Part shown: positions 38,056-45,999 of the stretch, in pieces | Position numbering within the stretch: position 1 is the first letter of the stretch | Layout of the letters: each line of letters opens with the position of its first letter | DNA from: Tellurirhabdus rosea | Lineage (GTDB): Bacteria; Bacteroidota; Bacteroidia; Cytophagales; Spirosomataceae | Direction: 5' to 3' | DNA length: 64,000 nt | Assembly: GCF_026278345.1 (NCBI RefSeq) | Contig: NZ_CP111085.1 | Span: 5,518,808 to 5,582,807, forward strand | Made by a program: the position numbers and the translations under genes | Notes under the pieces: model-generated | What the model saw: only the letters and a program-made list of their open reading frames with translations | Databases searched by the model: none | Told to the model about the DNA's origin: nothing

Positions 38056-38086
38056 CCCCGGATCGAAGAGTTTTTCCGTTGGAAAG

Positions 38087-38335
38087 TTACCGGCTCCAGA
38101 GGTGGAGCACCGCGATGGTCAGAAGCACCATGTTGAACAGAAAAACGGCCGCAATCATCCGGCGGCGGGCTTGTTCGGCCAGAACTTCCCGGTCAATGAC
38201 CAGCAGCCTGACGGTAAGGACCGCCATGATTCCATTCAGGCCAATCAGAATCCAGAGCATAAAAAAGAGGGAGAGCGGAGTCGTATTTGTCGTTCTTAAA
38301 AGCCATTGAGACAAGTCAATCGATATCCGGGCCAC
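38087..38335 (-). CDS. Small two-helix membrane protein
   Basis: 82 residues from a GTG start at 38335; a shorter ATG frame would begin at 38260 inside the first helix. Two clear membrane segments (LSLFFMLWILIGLNGIMAVL and MIAAVFLFNMVLLTIAVLHL) flank a charged loop. The family is unknown. It is convergent with the sirtuin gene and backs onto the folD promoter region. Confidence 0.5.
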   Translation of the reverse strand: MARISIDLSQWLLRTTNTTPLSLFFMLWILIGLNGIMAVLTVRLLVIDREVLAEQARRRMIAAVFLFNMVLLTIAVLHLWSR

Positions 38336-38367
38336 TGCGGCTTACACCCCTCTTTCTGGTAGAATTC

Positions 38368-38397
38368 TTGAAAATCGTCAGAAACGACTTACTTTCG
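38368..38397 (+). promoter_or_regulatory. Promoter of folD
   Basis: TTG at 38368-38370, a 19-base spacer and TACTTTCG at 38390-38397 (one mismatch to TAnnTTTG), 43 bases before the chosen ATG. Confidence 0.5.
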
Positions 38398-38440
38398 CGG
38401 CACAAAACAATACTGCATCTCCACTTTGCCCCAATCACGC

Positions 38441-39319
38441 ATGCAACTTCTGGACGGTAAACTTCTCTCGCAGCAAATAAAGCAGGAAATCGCCACGCAA
38501 GTCACCGAAATTCGGTCCAATGGTCAAAAAATCCCACATCTGGTCGCCATTCTGGTTGGCACCGCCGGACGGAGTGAAACCTACGTGGCCAGCAAGATGA
38601 AAAGCTGCGAAGAAGTCGGCATGAAATCGACCCTCATCCGGTTCGACGACTCGGTCACGGAGGCGGAACTGCTGGCCAAAGTGGAAGAGGTGAACCAGAA
38701 TCCGGACATGGACGGACTGATTGTGCAACTTCCCCTGCCGGCCCATATTTCGGCCGATAAGGTGATGGAAACGATTCATCCCTCCAAGGATGTGGACGGC
38801 TTTCACCCCATCAACATCGGCCGGATGGCCAAGGGACTCCCGGCATACGTGTCGGCCACACCCCAGGGCATCCTCGAAATGCTCAAACGGTACGAAATCG
38901 AAACGGCCGGAAAGCACTGCGTCGTGGTGGGCCGGAGCCAGATTGTGGGACTGCCCATGAGCATTCTGATGCAGCGCAACGACTACCCCGGCAACTGCAC
39001 CGTGACCCTGACCCACAGCCGGACCAAAAATCTGGCGGAAATCACCCGGACGGCCGACATTCTGATTGCCGCCCTGGGGAAACCCGAGTTTATTACCGCC
39101 GAAATGGTGAAAGAAGGAGCCGTTGTGATCGACGTGGGCCTCGAAAAAGTCCCGGATGCCAGCAAGAAAAGCGGATTTGCCCTCAAAGGCGATGTCAAGT
39201 TCGACGAAGTAGCGCCCAAAGCGGGCTTCATCACGCCCGTCCCCGGCGGCGTCGGCCTCATGACCATCTGCTCCCTCATGCAGAATACAGTCAAAGCGGC
39301 AAGGAGAGAAGTTTATTAA
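38441..39319 (+). CDS. folD: Methylenetetrahydrofolate dehydrogenase / cyclohydrolase
   Basis: 292 residues from the ATG at 38441. The bifunctional enzyme oxidises 5,10-methylene-THF to 10-formyl-THF. Motifs are the [17 protein letters not shown] segment with catalytic Lys, [10 protein letters not shown], and the Rossmann site [13 protein letters not shown]. The end reads [20 protein letters not shown] word-repeat element interrupted by the IS110 copy follows. Confidence 0.95.
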   Translation: MQLLDGKLLSQQIKQEIATQVTEIRSNGQKIPHLVAILVGTAGRSETYVASKMKSCEEVGMKSTLIRFDDSVTEAELLAKVEEVNQNPDMDGLIVQLPLPAHISADKVMETIHPSKDVDGFHPINIGRMAKGLPAYVSATPQGILEMLKRYEIETAGKHCVVVGRSQIVGLPMSILMQRNDYPGNCTVTLTHSRTKNLAEITRTADILIAALGKPEFITAEMVKEGAVVIDVGLEKVPDASKKSGFALKGDVKFDEVAPKAGFITPVPGGVGLMTICSLMQNTVKAARREVY

Positions 39320-39320
39320 T

Positions 39321-39357
39321 CAGTCGTAAGTCGGAAAGTCGTAAGCGGTCCGCCGCT
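39321..39357. repeat. Word-repeat inverted element, left arm (interrupted by the IS)
   Basis: AGTCGTA-AGTCGGA-AAGTCGTA-AGCGG is a tandem of 7-8-base words that is the near-reverse complement of 40817-40849 (about 33 bases, a few mismatches and one indel). The two arms belong to one intergenic element between folD and the barrel-fusion gene, split by the IS110 insertion. The arm ends in TCCGCCGCT, the predicted left target of the insertion. Confidence 0.75.
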
Positions 39358-39399
39358 CATATCTTTGGTTTTCTTTGATATAGTTGGAAAGAGTGCAAT

Positions 39400-39590
39400 T
39401 TTGGGTTAGTCCCTGACAGGGGTGGGCAGCAGCCCGGGTTCCGCCGCTAACACGTCTATGATGACGATGTTGTACCGCTGGTCTATCTGTCCACCCTGCT
39501 TTTTCTCAGTAACTTCAACAGTACCTATGGATACGGTTCTGTACTGTAATCCTGCATACATGTGCAAAAGACGAGAAAAGCGGTCAGTTC
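39400..39590 (+). ncRNA. Predicted IS110 bridge RNA
   Basis: Two stem-loops are visible. Loop 1: closing stem GGGTGGGCAG (39420-39429) with CTGTCCACCC (39487-39496), ten pairs including one G-U; apical hairpin AACACGTC/GACGATGTT (39449-39471). Flanking that hairpin are TCCGCCGCT (39440-39448), identical to the left flank 39349-39357, and ACCGCTGGT (39474-39482), the exact complement of the right flank 40780-40788. This is the layout of a target-binding loop. Loop 2: GCTTTTTCTC (39498-39507) with GAGAAAAGC (39573-39581), apical ACAGTAC/GTACTGT (39518-39524, 39541-39547), a candidate donor-binding loop. RNA ends are approximate. Confidence 0.75.
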
Positions 39591-39610
39591 ACTTCTAACC
39601 CTTATCCACT

Positions 39611-40729
39611 ATGAAAGCGACAGCTACCTTCCTACGTTACGGGGTGGGCTTTGACATTGGCAAAGACACCATTCACGTTTGTGTTTCCGTTATGGACACC
39701 ACCGGAAAAGTGACGGTCAAAGGAACCACTAAACTAGTTAACAAGGCGGCCGCTTTCTCAGGACTAATGACCTGGCTAGGAAAGCACTGTAAGCAGACAG
39801 ACCTACCGGTTCGCTATGTCATGGAAGCCACAGGCGTTTATCATGAGACCCTGGCCTGGTATCTGTTTACCAAAGACCAATCGGTCAGTGTGGTCCTGCC
39901 AAACAAAGCAAAGCACTACCTCAAAAGCCTGGGTCTCAAGTCTAAGAATGACCGCATTGATGCACAAGGGCTGGCTCGTATGACGCTTGAACAGCAACTG
40001 CCGCTTTGGCAACCACTCTCGAAGAACATATACAGTCTGCGGATGCTAACTCGTCAACACCAAAGGTTACAGGAACTGAAGACCCAAAGCCAGAATCAAA
40101 AGCACTCTATTGAGTACAGCCAGTTCAGCGATGGGTTCATCCTCAAACAGCTTGACAACCTCATTACTCTCTATGACAGGCAGTTGACCGAAATCAGTCA
40201 GGCCATTAATGATCTGCTGGACGATGATCAACCTTTACGGGAAGGCATTGATCGGCTGAGTGCCATCAAGGGGCTGGGCCGACTGTCGGCCGCTACACTA
40301 GTGGCAGAGACAAATGGCTTCACGGGCTTTGAGAACGTACGGCAACTAGTGAGCTTTGCTGGCTATGACGTAGTGGAAAACCAATCGGGCAAACATATCG
40401 GTAAGACGCGCATCTCAAAAAAGGGGAACAGTCGCATTCGTCGTATCTTGCATCTACCCGCTCTCAATGCGGTGCGTTTTGGTGAACCTGGCTGTGCCGC
40501 CCTTTATGAGCGGGTCTATAGCCGATCACGCATCAAAATGAAAGCGTATGTAGCCGTCCAGAAAAAGCTGCTTACTCTATGTTATGCTCTCTGGCGCAAC
40601 GGGTCTGAGTACGAGCCTAGTTACTCTCCAACTACGACAAAGAACGTATCGGACCAGGCTAAAAAAATAGTCCCGACTAGCGGGACTACACAGGACCAAG
40701 AGGCCGAAGCCATCTTGTCCCACAGGTAA
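39611..40729 (+). CDS. IS110-family transposase (bridge recombinase)
   Basis: 372 residues, apparently intact. The RuvC-like DEDD domain has D15 (GVGFDIGKD), E72 (VMEATGVYHET), D114 and D117 (KNDRIDAQGLAR). The C-terminal Transposase_20 region has IKGLGRLSAATLVAE and the serine segment SFAGYDVVENQSGKHIGKTR with ISKKGNSRIRRILH. IS110 enzymes use an element-encoded bridge RNA to pair donor and target and recombine through the C-terminal serine. The gene is less GC-rich than its neighbours, consistent with recent arrival. Confidence 0.95.
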   Translation: MKATATFLRYGVGFDIGKDTIHVCVSVMDTTGKVTVKGTTKLVNKAAAFSGLMTWLGKHCKQTDLPVRYVMEATGVYHETLAWYLFTKDQSVSVVLPNKAKHYLKSLGLKSKNDRIDAQGLARMTLEQQLPLWQPLSKNIYSLRMLTRQHQRLQELKTQSQNQKHSIEYSQFSDGFILKQLDNLITLYDRQLTEISQAINDLLDDDQPLREGIDRLSAIKGLGRLSAATLVAETNGFTGFENVRQLVSFAGYDVVENQSGKHIGKTRISKKGNSRIRRILHLPALNAVRFGEPGCAALYERVYSRSRIKMKAYVAVQKKLLTLCYALWRNGSEYEPSYSPTTTKNVSDQAKKIVPTSGTTQDQEAEAILSHR

Positions 40730-40783
40730 TTCAAAGATATTGAAAAAATACTAACTCAAAACTTGCAAAGCACGACAGTACCA

Positions 40784-40849
40784 GCGGTCGTAAGCGGCTT
40801 CGCCAGGTTAGGGAATGGCGGAGCGACTTACGACTTTCCGAGTTAGGAC
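40784..40849. repeat. Word-repeat inverted element, right arm
   Basis: It begins GCGGTCGTAAGCGG at the IS junction and ends with GGCGGAGCGACTTACGAC and the rest of the arm (40817-40849), complementary to 39322-39354. It carries a further copy of the GTCGTAAGCGG word. It abuts the stop of the next minus-strand gene. Confidence 0.7.
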
Positions 40850-40850
40850 T

Positions 40851-43742
40851 TTAAAATCCAACATCAATTACCAGCGGCTGCAGGTCCCAGAGGCCGGTGC
40901 GGACGTTGTAGATGGTCCGGACGCCGACTTCCAGGTTGGTTCGTAAACGGAGCGGATTAAAAACAAAGGAAAGGTCTGCTCCGACCGTGTGCTCATCGCC
41001 GGTCACCTGCTGAATCCGGTTGCCCGAGGCCGGGATACGGCTTTGCCCCTGCGCCACATCGGTGAACACCATTCCTTTGACCCGCTGCACGTAAAGCCAC
41101 CGGCCCAGCGCCCAATGCGTGTTCAGGAGCGGAAGGTGGTATTCGGCCCCGCCAATCAGCAACCGGTCAAACGCAATGTAGGGTGCGCCGCGCGGATACA
41201 GCACGGCCGGGGCAAACCGGTACAGACGCGAACGGTCGCCATCGGTCAGGCCGCGCTGCTGCTGGTAAGCGCCCCGGAAGCGAATGCTGTGGTGCCGGCC
41301 AATACCCGGAAGGAACAACCCGCCCGAAACACCCCACAATTCCCCGCGCAAAGCCCCGCCAAAGGGCGTGTGACGCAACGTGGCAGACAGCCCAATACCC
41401 AACCGGGGAGCCACATCCCGTTTGCTCTGCTTCAAACTAAGGTTGTACGACAGCCCGTAGTTCATGAAATGCAGGGAATTGCCCCCGGCTTCGGTAAAAA
41501 ACCGGGCGGGAAGTTCGTAGCCTTTTACACTTTGGAAATTATAAAAGACCGAAGCATTCAGGCTCTGCAGATACCGGGACCGGGTCAGATTCAGCGGCAG
41601 GCGGAGTCCGGCCCGGAACTGGTTGTAGTTCCAGCGGTCCGAGCGCAGGGAATCCAGCGGCTCGCGTCGGTCGACATAAACCGAGGTGCGGCGCTGCCCG
41701 GTCGTAAAGCCCAGGTCAATAATCGGAAACAGGGCCCGGTAACTCAGGTTGGTCGAAAAAGCCCCGGTCTGTTCCGTGGCATCGTACGAGTAAGCGGCGG
41801 CCAGCAGCGTCGTGCCCAGCAGGTCCTGCGATTGAATACCGAGTTGAAGTTCCTGTCCGCTTGAACTCACCAGCGGACCGTAGCTGAAAATGTTAAAGGC
41901 GTGCACCAGAGGCCGGTACCGTTCGGCGCGGGCCACGGTCCGGCCAGCCGAGGAATCCAGCGGCACCACCCCCGCATCCTGACGCACCACCGGACCAAAG
42001 TACCGGACCGCCTCTTCCCTGACCTCCGCCAGCGGCCGCCAGCGCGCCGGTTCCAGCGGCATTTCCAGAATGCGGTGCCCGTCCGCGGTAAAATCCTGAA
42101 AAGCCAGCCGCGTGCCATCCGGCGAAACGGCGGCATGGTAAGCGCCCAGCGGCCGGGAGGTCACCTGAAACTGCTGGCCGGTCCGTCGGTTAAGCGCATA
42201 AATGTTGTCCATGCCCGAGCGGGGCGAATTGTAAAACACCCACTCTCGCCAGGGTTGCGGATGGCTCAGGTTTTCGTTTCGTTCGGGCAGCAGCAGACGC
42301 CGGGTGCCCGTCTCGGTGTCCAGTTCTTCCAGCGTTTTGCGGCCCGCCGCCAGCCGGACCACCACCACCGTCCGGCCGTCGTCGGCCCACCGCGGATGCT
42401 GGTAGAAAACCCCGGCCGCGCCGCTGAACGACCGCCGCGCCCGGCCCGAAGCCGTTTCGAGCACGACCAGCCGCGTCAGCCCGTTTTCGTCGTTCTCCAC
42501 GGCAATGAGGCGGCTGGCGTCCGGCGACAGGGAAGCCGTCGTAAAACGCCCGCGGTAGGTCAGCCGACGCACTTTTCCGGAGGCGACGTCCAGCAGTTTC
42601 AGGTCCGAAAAAATCCGGGCACCCCAGCGCGGATCGGGAATAAATTCCGTCCAGACGACTTTTCCGGCCGCGGCCGAAATCTGGTCCGGGTCGTTGAAAA
42701 GTCCCTGCACATGCACCCGCCGTTCGGGAGCTTCCGGGGACAGAATGACCAGTTGCTGAATGTCGGCCAGCCCGGATTTGACGGCGACCGTCCGGCGGTT
42801 GTCGATAAACTGCGGAAACTGGTAGTTGGTAAACGCCCGGTTTCTGCCCGTGACCAGAGGCGTTCCCGGCGTCACCGGCAATCCTTCCTGCTGCGCCCGC
42901 CATTCCGTTTCGAGGTCCTGCATCGTCCGGCGGTAGAGTTCTTCCACCCGGTAGCCGGTCGTTTTTTTCAGGGAATTGGAAAAAGAAAACGGGTAGAACG
43001 GGAATCGGTAATACCGGCTCAGAATCTGGTCCCAGGCGTTGGCTCCCTGATTGCGTTTGAGGTAAGTGGTCAGAAAATAGCCCAGGACGTAGTGATTGGG
43101 CACATTGTCCCGAAACGATCCGCTGACCGCTTTCGGGTACGAATAGCGGCGACCAGCCAGGAGGTTGGCCCGCAGGCCGAGGTCAAACTCGGGGATGCGT
43201 CCGCGTCCGCTGCGGCTCAGAACGGTCTCGGCCCCGACGGCATCGCCTTCGAAAAACCAGTCCGGCATGCCCTGCGCAATCACGGCGAGCATGCCATCGC
43301 CAAATACCGTGCGAAACGCTCCGGAAATGCCGGTCAGCCCTTTTTCGTACTGGACGACGTGCCGGTATTCGTGCAGAGCCAGTTGGTCGAGCCAGTTCAG
43401 GGTTCCGGCCAGAAAAGGGCTCTGGGGCGGCGTTGAAAAAAACTCGCTCCGTCGGGGCAGCAGCGTCACAAATCCGTTGCTGACGGTGGTCTGGTTCTGC
43501 AGAATCACCGACAGCGGGCGGGGTCTGCGCCCCAGCGACTGGCTGACCGGCTCCCGGGCCGTTTCGAGCCGGATGAGCGTCTGCCGGGCGGTGGAATCCA
43601 TTCCCTGGGGATAGATGACCCGGAAATGCGGACTTCGGATAACAAACCAATGCAGCGAGGTGGGGTTTTGGTCGGGTTCGGTCAGAAATTGCGCCCGACA
43701 AAGGGTACTAACGAAGATTAAAGCGAGGAAAAGTAATCGCAT
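40851..43742 (-). CDS. Metallopeptidase-like / beta-propeller / outer-membrane barrel fusion
   Basis: 963 residues after a signal peptide (MRLLFLALIFVSTLCRAQ). Residues 30-300 look like a peptidase_MA-type domain with HEYRH at 124-128 (HExxH zinc motif) and a candidate third ligand in WFFEGDAVGAE near 165. Residues about 300-620 form a TolB/WD40-like propeller (LSPDASRLIAVENDENG, HPRWADDGRTVVVV, VSPDGTRLAFQDF). The C-terminal ~330 residues form a BamA-like barrel ending VIDVGF. It is thus predicted to be an outer-membrane-anchored periplasmic or surface protease; this combination is known in Bacteroidota but uncharacterised. Confidence 0.8.
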   Translation of the reverse strand: MRLLFLALIFVSTLCRAQFLTEPDQNPTSLHWFVIRSPHFRVIYPQGMDSTARQTLIRLETAREPVSQSLGRRPRPLSVILQNQTTVSNGFVTLLPRRSEFFSTPPQSPFLAGTLNWLDQLALHEYRHVVQYEKGLTGISGAFRTVFGDGMLAVIAQGMPDWFFEGDAVGAETVLSRSGRGRIPEFDLGLRANLLAGRRYSYPKAVSGSFRDNVPNHYVLGYFLTTYLKRNQGANAWDQILSRYYRFPFYPFSFSNSLKKTTGYRVEELYRRTMQDLETEWRAQQEGLPVTPGTPLVTGRNRAFTNYQFPQFIDNRRTVAVKSGLADIQQLVILSPEAPERRVHVQGLFNDPDQISAAAGKVVWTEFIPDPRWGARIFSDLKLLDVASGKVRRLTYRGRFTTASLSPDASRLIAVENDENGLTRLVVLETASGRARRSFSGAAGVFYQHPRWADDGRTVVVVRLAAGRKTLEELDTETGTRRLLLPERNENLSHPQPWREWVFYNSPRSGMDNIYALNRRTGQQFQVTSRPLGAYHAAVSPDGTRLAFQDFTADGHRILEMPLEPARWRPLAEVREEAVRYFGPVVRQDAGVVPLDSSAGRTVARAERYRPLVHAFNIFSYGPLVSSSGQELQLGIQSQDLLGTTLLAAAYSYDATEQTGAFSTNLSYRALFPIIDLGFTTGQRRTSVYVDRREPLDSLRSDRWNYNQFRAGLRLPLNLTRSRYLQSLNASVFYNFQSVKGYELPARFFTEAGGNSLHFMNYGLSYNLSLKQSKRDVAPRLGIGLSATLRHTPFGGALRGELWGVSGGLFLPGIGRHHSIRFRGAYQQQRGLTDGDRSRLYRFAPAVLYPRGAPYIAFDRLLIGGAEYHLPLLNTHWALGRWLYVQRVKGMVFTDVAQGQSRIPASGNRIQQVTGDEHTVGADLSFVFNPLRLRTNLEVGVRTIYNVRTGLWDLQPLVIDVGF

Positions 43743-43969
43743 AGATTAGGTAGCAGCCGTTTCTGCAATGGTACTTTATTTTTTGCTAGAAATACAAAAA
43801 TCCTGCAAATGTTGCCTTCTAATTGTAACCGCACAGTCAAATCGGGTCACATATAATTAAAAAGCTTTTAAATTCGTGTAATTCGTTGGTTACAACCTTT
43901 TACAAAGGTTATCTTCAATATCCGATTGGAAAATCGGGAGTCAGGGTGATCCCCACAACCACAACTTGT

Positions 43970-44410
43970 ATGTTATCGACACGTCCGTTTACCGTATTGA
44001 TTGCCGACGATGATGAAGAGGACCGGATGCTGCTGGAGGAAGCCTTTATGCAGAACGGCCTGTTCGACAATAGCCGGTTTGTCGAAGATGGCGAACAGAC
44101 CCTCGCGTATCTACAGGAATGCTTTAACCCGGAATCCGGCCAGACGCTGCCTTCGCTGATCATTCTGGACGTCAACATGCCCCTGAAAAACGGCATTGAA
44201 ACCCTACAGGCCATCCGGGCAGACCGCCGCTTCCGGACGATTCCCGTGCTGATGCTCACCTCCTCGCGGGCGGAACTGGCAAAAGCCTATCGCCTTGGGG
44301 CCAATTCGTATCTGGTCAAGCCCGTCCATTTTGCGGACCTGATCCAGATGGTGAAGGAACTGATGAATTACTGGCGCGACACCGTGAGCCTGCCGATGGA
44401 CAGCGAGTAG
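43970..44410 (+). CDS. Single-domain response regulator (Rcp1-like)
   Basis: 146 residues from the ATG at 43970. The receiver domain carries the acidic pair ADDDEEDRMLLEEAF, the phospho-acceptor Asp in LIILDVNMPLKNG, the Thr/Ser switch in VLMLTSS and the Lys in YLVKPVHFADL. There is no output domain, as in Rcp1-type regulators that relay phosphate from bacteriophytochrome or hybrid kinases. No kinase is adjacent. It is convergent with aldehyde dehydrogenase, 2 bases between stops. Confidence 0.92.
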   Translation: MLSTRPFTVLIADDDEEDRMLLEEAFMQNGLFDNSRFVEDGEQTLAYLQECFNPESGQTLPSLIILDVNMPLKNGIETLQAIRADRRFRTIPVLMLTSSRAELAKAYRLGANSYLVKPVHFADLIQMVKELMNYWRDTVSLPMDSE

Positions 44411-44412
44411 GT

Positions 44413-45843
44413 TCAGACGTACCGGACCAGGTAGCCGATCAGTTTTCTGACTTTTTCGGTATAGGGCGGATAAATAAACTTCATCGTTCCAAACTGCCGC
44501 CGCATCACGCCCCGGGCATTGGAAAACTCCTGAAAGCCAAAAAAGCCGTTCGACTTCCCGATTCCGCTGTTGTTGACTCCCCCAAACGGCAGTTCCGGAT
44601 TGGTGAACTGGAGCAGCAGGTCGTTGATGATCGTGTCGCCGGCCGTGGTGTGCTCCAGAAAATACCGGATGCTGGCCTCGTCCCGGCTGTTGATATACAG
44701 CGCCAGCGGCTTTTCCCGGCTGTTGATCAGCTTCACCACCTCCTCGTTGCTCCGGTAAGTGACCACCGGCAGGACCGGGCCGAAAATTTCCTCCTGCATA
44801 ATCCGCATCGAATCCGTGACGTTTTCGACCACGGTCGGTTCGATGAAATTGTCCTCCGCCCGCGTGCGTCCGCCGAGCGTGATGGTCGCCCCGCCGCGAA
44901 CCGCCTCGTCCAGCAGCGATTTGATGCGCTGGAAATGCCGGGCGTTGACGATGCGGGCGTAACTGTCGGACGTTTCCACGCCCTTGCCTTCGGCATCGTA
45001 CATGTTCTTGATGACCCGGCCGTACTGTTCCATAAACGCCTCCTTGACGCTCTGGTGAATGAGGAGGTAATCCGGCGCAATGCAGGTCTGCCCGTTGTTG
45101 ATGCACTTTCCCCACGCCACTTTTTCGGCCGTTGCCTTCAGGTCGGCCGTGCGATCGACGATGCAGGGCGATTTGCCGCCAAGTTCCAGCGTAACCGAAG
45201 CCAGGTGTCTGGCGGCAGCGGCCATGACGACCTTCCCGACGGCCGGACTTCCGGTGAAAAAGATGTGGTTGAAGGGAAGTTCGAGAAGCTGCTGCGAAAC
45301 GGCGGCATCTCCTTCCACCACGGCCGCCTCTTCGCGCGGAAACAGGGTTTCGATCATTTTCCGGACTTCGGCGGCGGTGTGGGGCGTCATCTCCGACGGC
45401 TTCAGAATAGCCACGTTCCCGGCCGCCACGGCCGAAATCAGCGGTTTGATGCAGAGGGCGAACGGGTAGTTCCAGGGGGCAATGATCAGGACGTTGCCTT
45501 TCGGTTCGTGGCGGATGTAACTGGTCGTGCCGACGAGCGCCAGAGAGGTCGGCACGCGCTGGGGTTTCATCCACTGGCGCAGATGCCGGATGGTATGTTT
45601 CAGTTCTCCGTTGAGAGAATAGACCTCCCCAATCAGCGCCTCCGCGCCCGGCTTCCGGAAGTCGTTGAACATGGCCTGCTGAATGTCTTCCAGATGGTCC
45701 ATGATGTACGCCTGCATCCGTTTCAGTTTGCCGATGCGTTCGTCTGCGGTGGTCTGGGCTACGAGCGGAGCGTGCTGCCGCTGCGCTTCAAAAAGGGCTT
45801 TTAAGGCGGTTTGAAGGTCTTTTTCCGGAGAAAGAGTAGTCAT
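44413..45843 (-). CDS. Aldehyde dehydrogenase (class 3 type)
   Basis: 476 residues. It oxidises aldehydes with NAD(P)+. Visible are IIAPWNYPFALCIKPL, the catalytic Glu in LELGGKSP, the nucleophile Cys in NNGQTCIAPDYLL near residue 245, and IMQEEIFGPVLPVV. The C-terminal PPYTEKVRKLIGYLVRYV resembles the extension of class 3/fatty-aldehyde and coniferyl-aldehyde dehydrogenases; the substrate is not decided. It has its own upstream region and is divergent from the XRE regulator. Confidence 0.93.
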   Translation of the reverse strand: MTTLSPEKDLQTALKALFEAQRQHAPLVAQTTADERIGKLKRMQAYIMDHLEDIQQAMFNDFRKPGAEALIGEVYSLNGELKHTIRHLRQWMKPQRVPTSLALVGTTSYIRHEPKGNVLIIAPWNYPFALCIKPLISAVAAGNVAILKPSEMTPHTAAEVRKMIETLFPREEAAVVEGDAAVSQQLLELPFNHIFFTGSPAVGKVVMAAAARHLASVTLELGGKSPCIVDRTADLKATAEKVAWGKCINNGQTCIAPDYLLIHQSVKEAFMEQYGRVIKNMYDAEGKGVETSDSYARIVNARHFQRIKSLLDEAVRGGATITLGGRTRAEDNFIEPTVVENVTDSMRIMQEEIFGPVLPVVTYRSNEEVVKLINSREKPLALYINSRDEASIRYFLEHTTAGDTIINDLLLQFTNPELPFGGVNNSGIGKSNGFFGFQEFSNARGVMRRQFGTMKFIYPPYTEKVRKLIGYLVRYV

Positions 45844-45955
45844 ATTGGTGAAGGTTAGGCGCTTGCAGGGAAATAAAAATACAAATTTTCCCTAAAAACC
45901 AGCGGGGTCCGAACGCTGGTCTTCGGCCGTTGCCCGGGTAAATTGTGCCTTTCGG

Positions 45956-45985
45956 TTGTTTTCTGCGGGATTACTAATAACTTTG
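45956..45985 (+). promoter_or_regulatory. Promoter of the XRE regulator gene
   Basis: TTG at 45956-45958, a 19-base spacer and TAACTTTG at 45978-45985 match the consensus. The ATG at 46000 follows 14 bases later, so the leader is very short. Confidence 0.65.
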
Positions 45986-45999
45986 GCAAAAGGCATTTT

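Larger units (their letters stand above)
39358..40783 (+). mobile_element. IS110-family insertion sequence
   Basis: About 1.42 kb: roughly 250 bases of 5' non-coding DNA, one transposase gene and about 55 bases of 3' DNA. Long 5' non-coding DNA places it in the IS110 rather than the IS1111 group. Ends are inferred: CA is shared by 39358-39359 and 40782-40783, and ATATCTTTG (39359-39367) is inverted at 40732-40740. As expected for the family there are no classical terminal inverted repeats or long target duplications. The exact ends are uncertain by a few bases. Confidence 0.75.
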
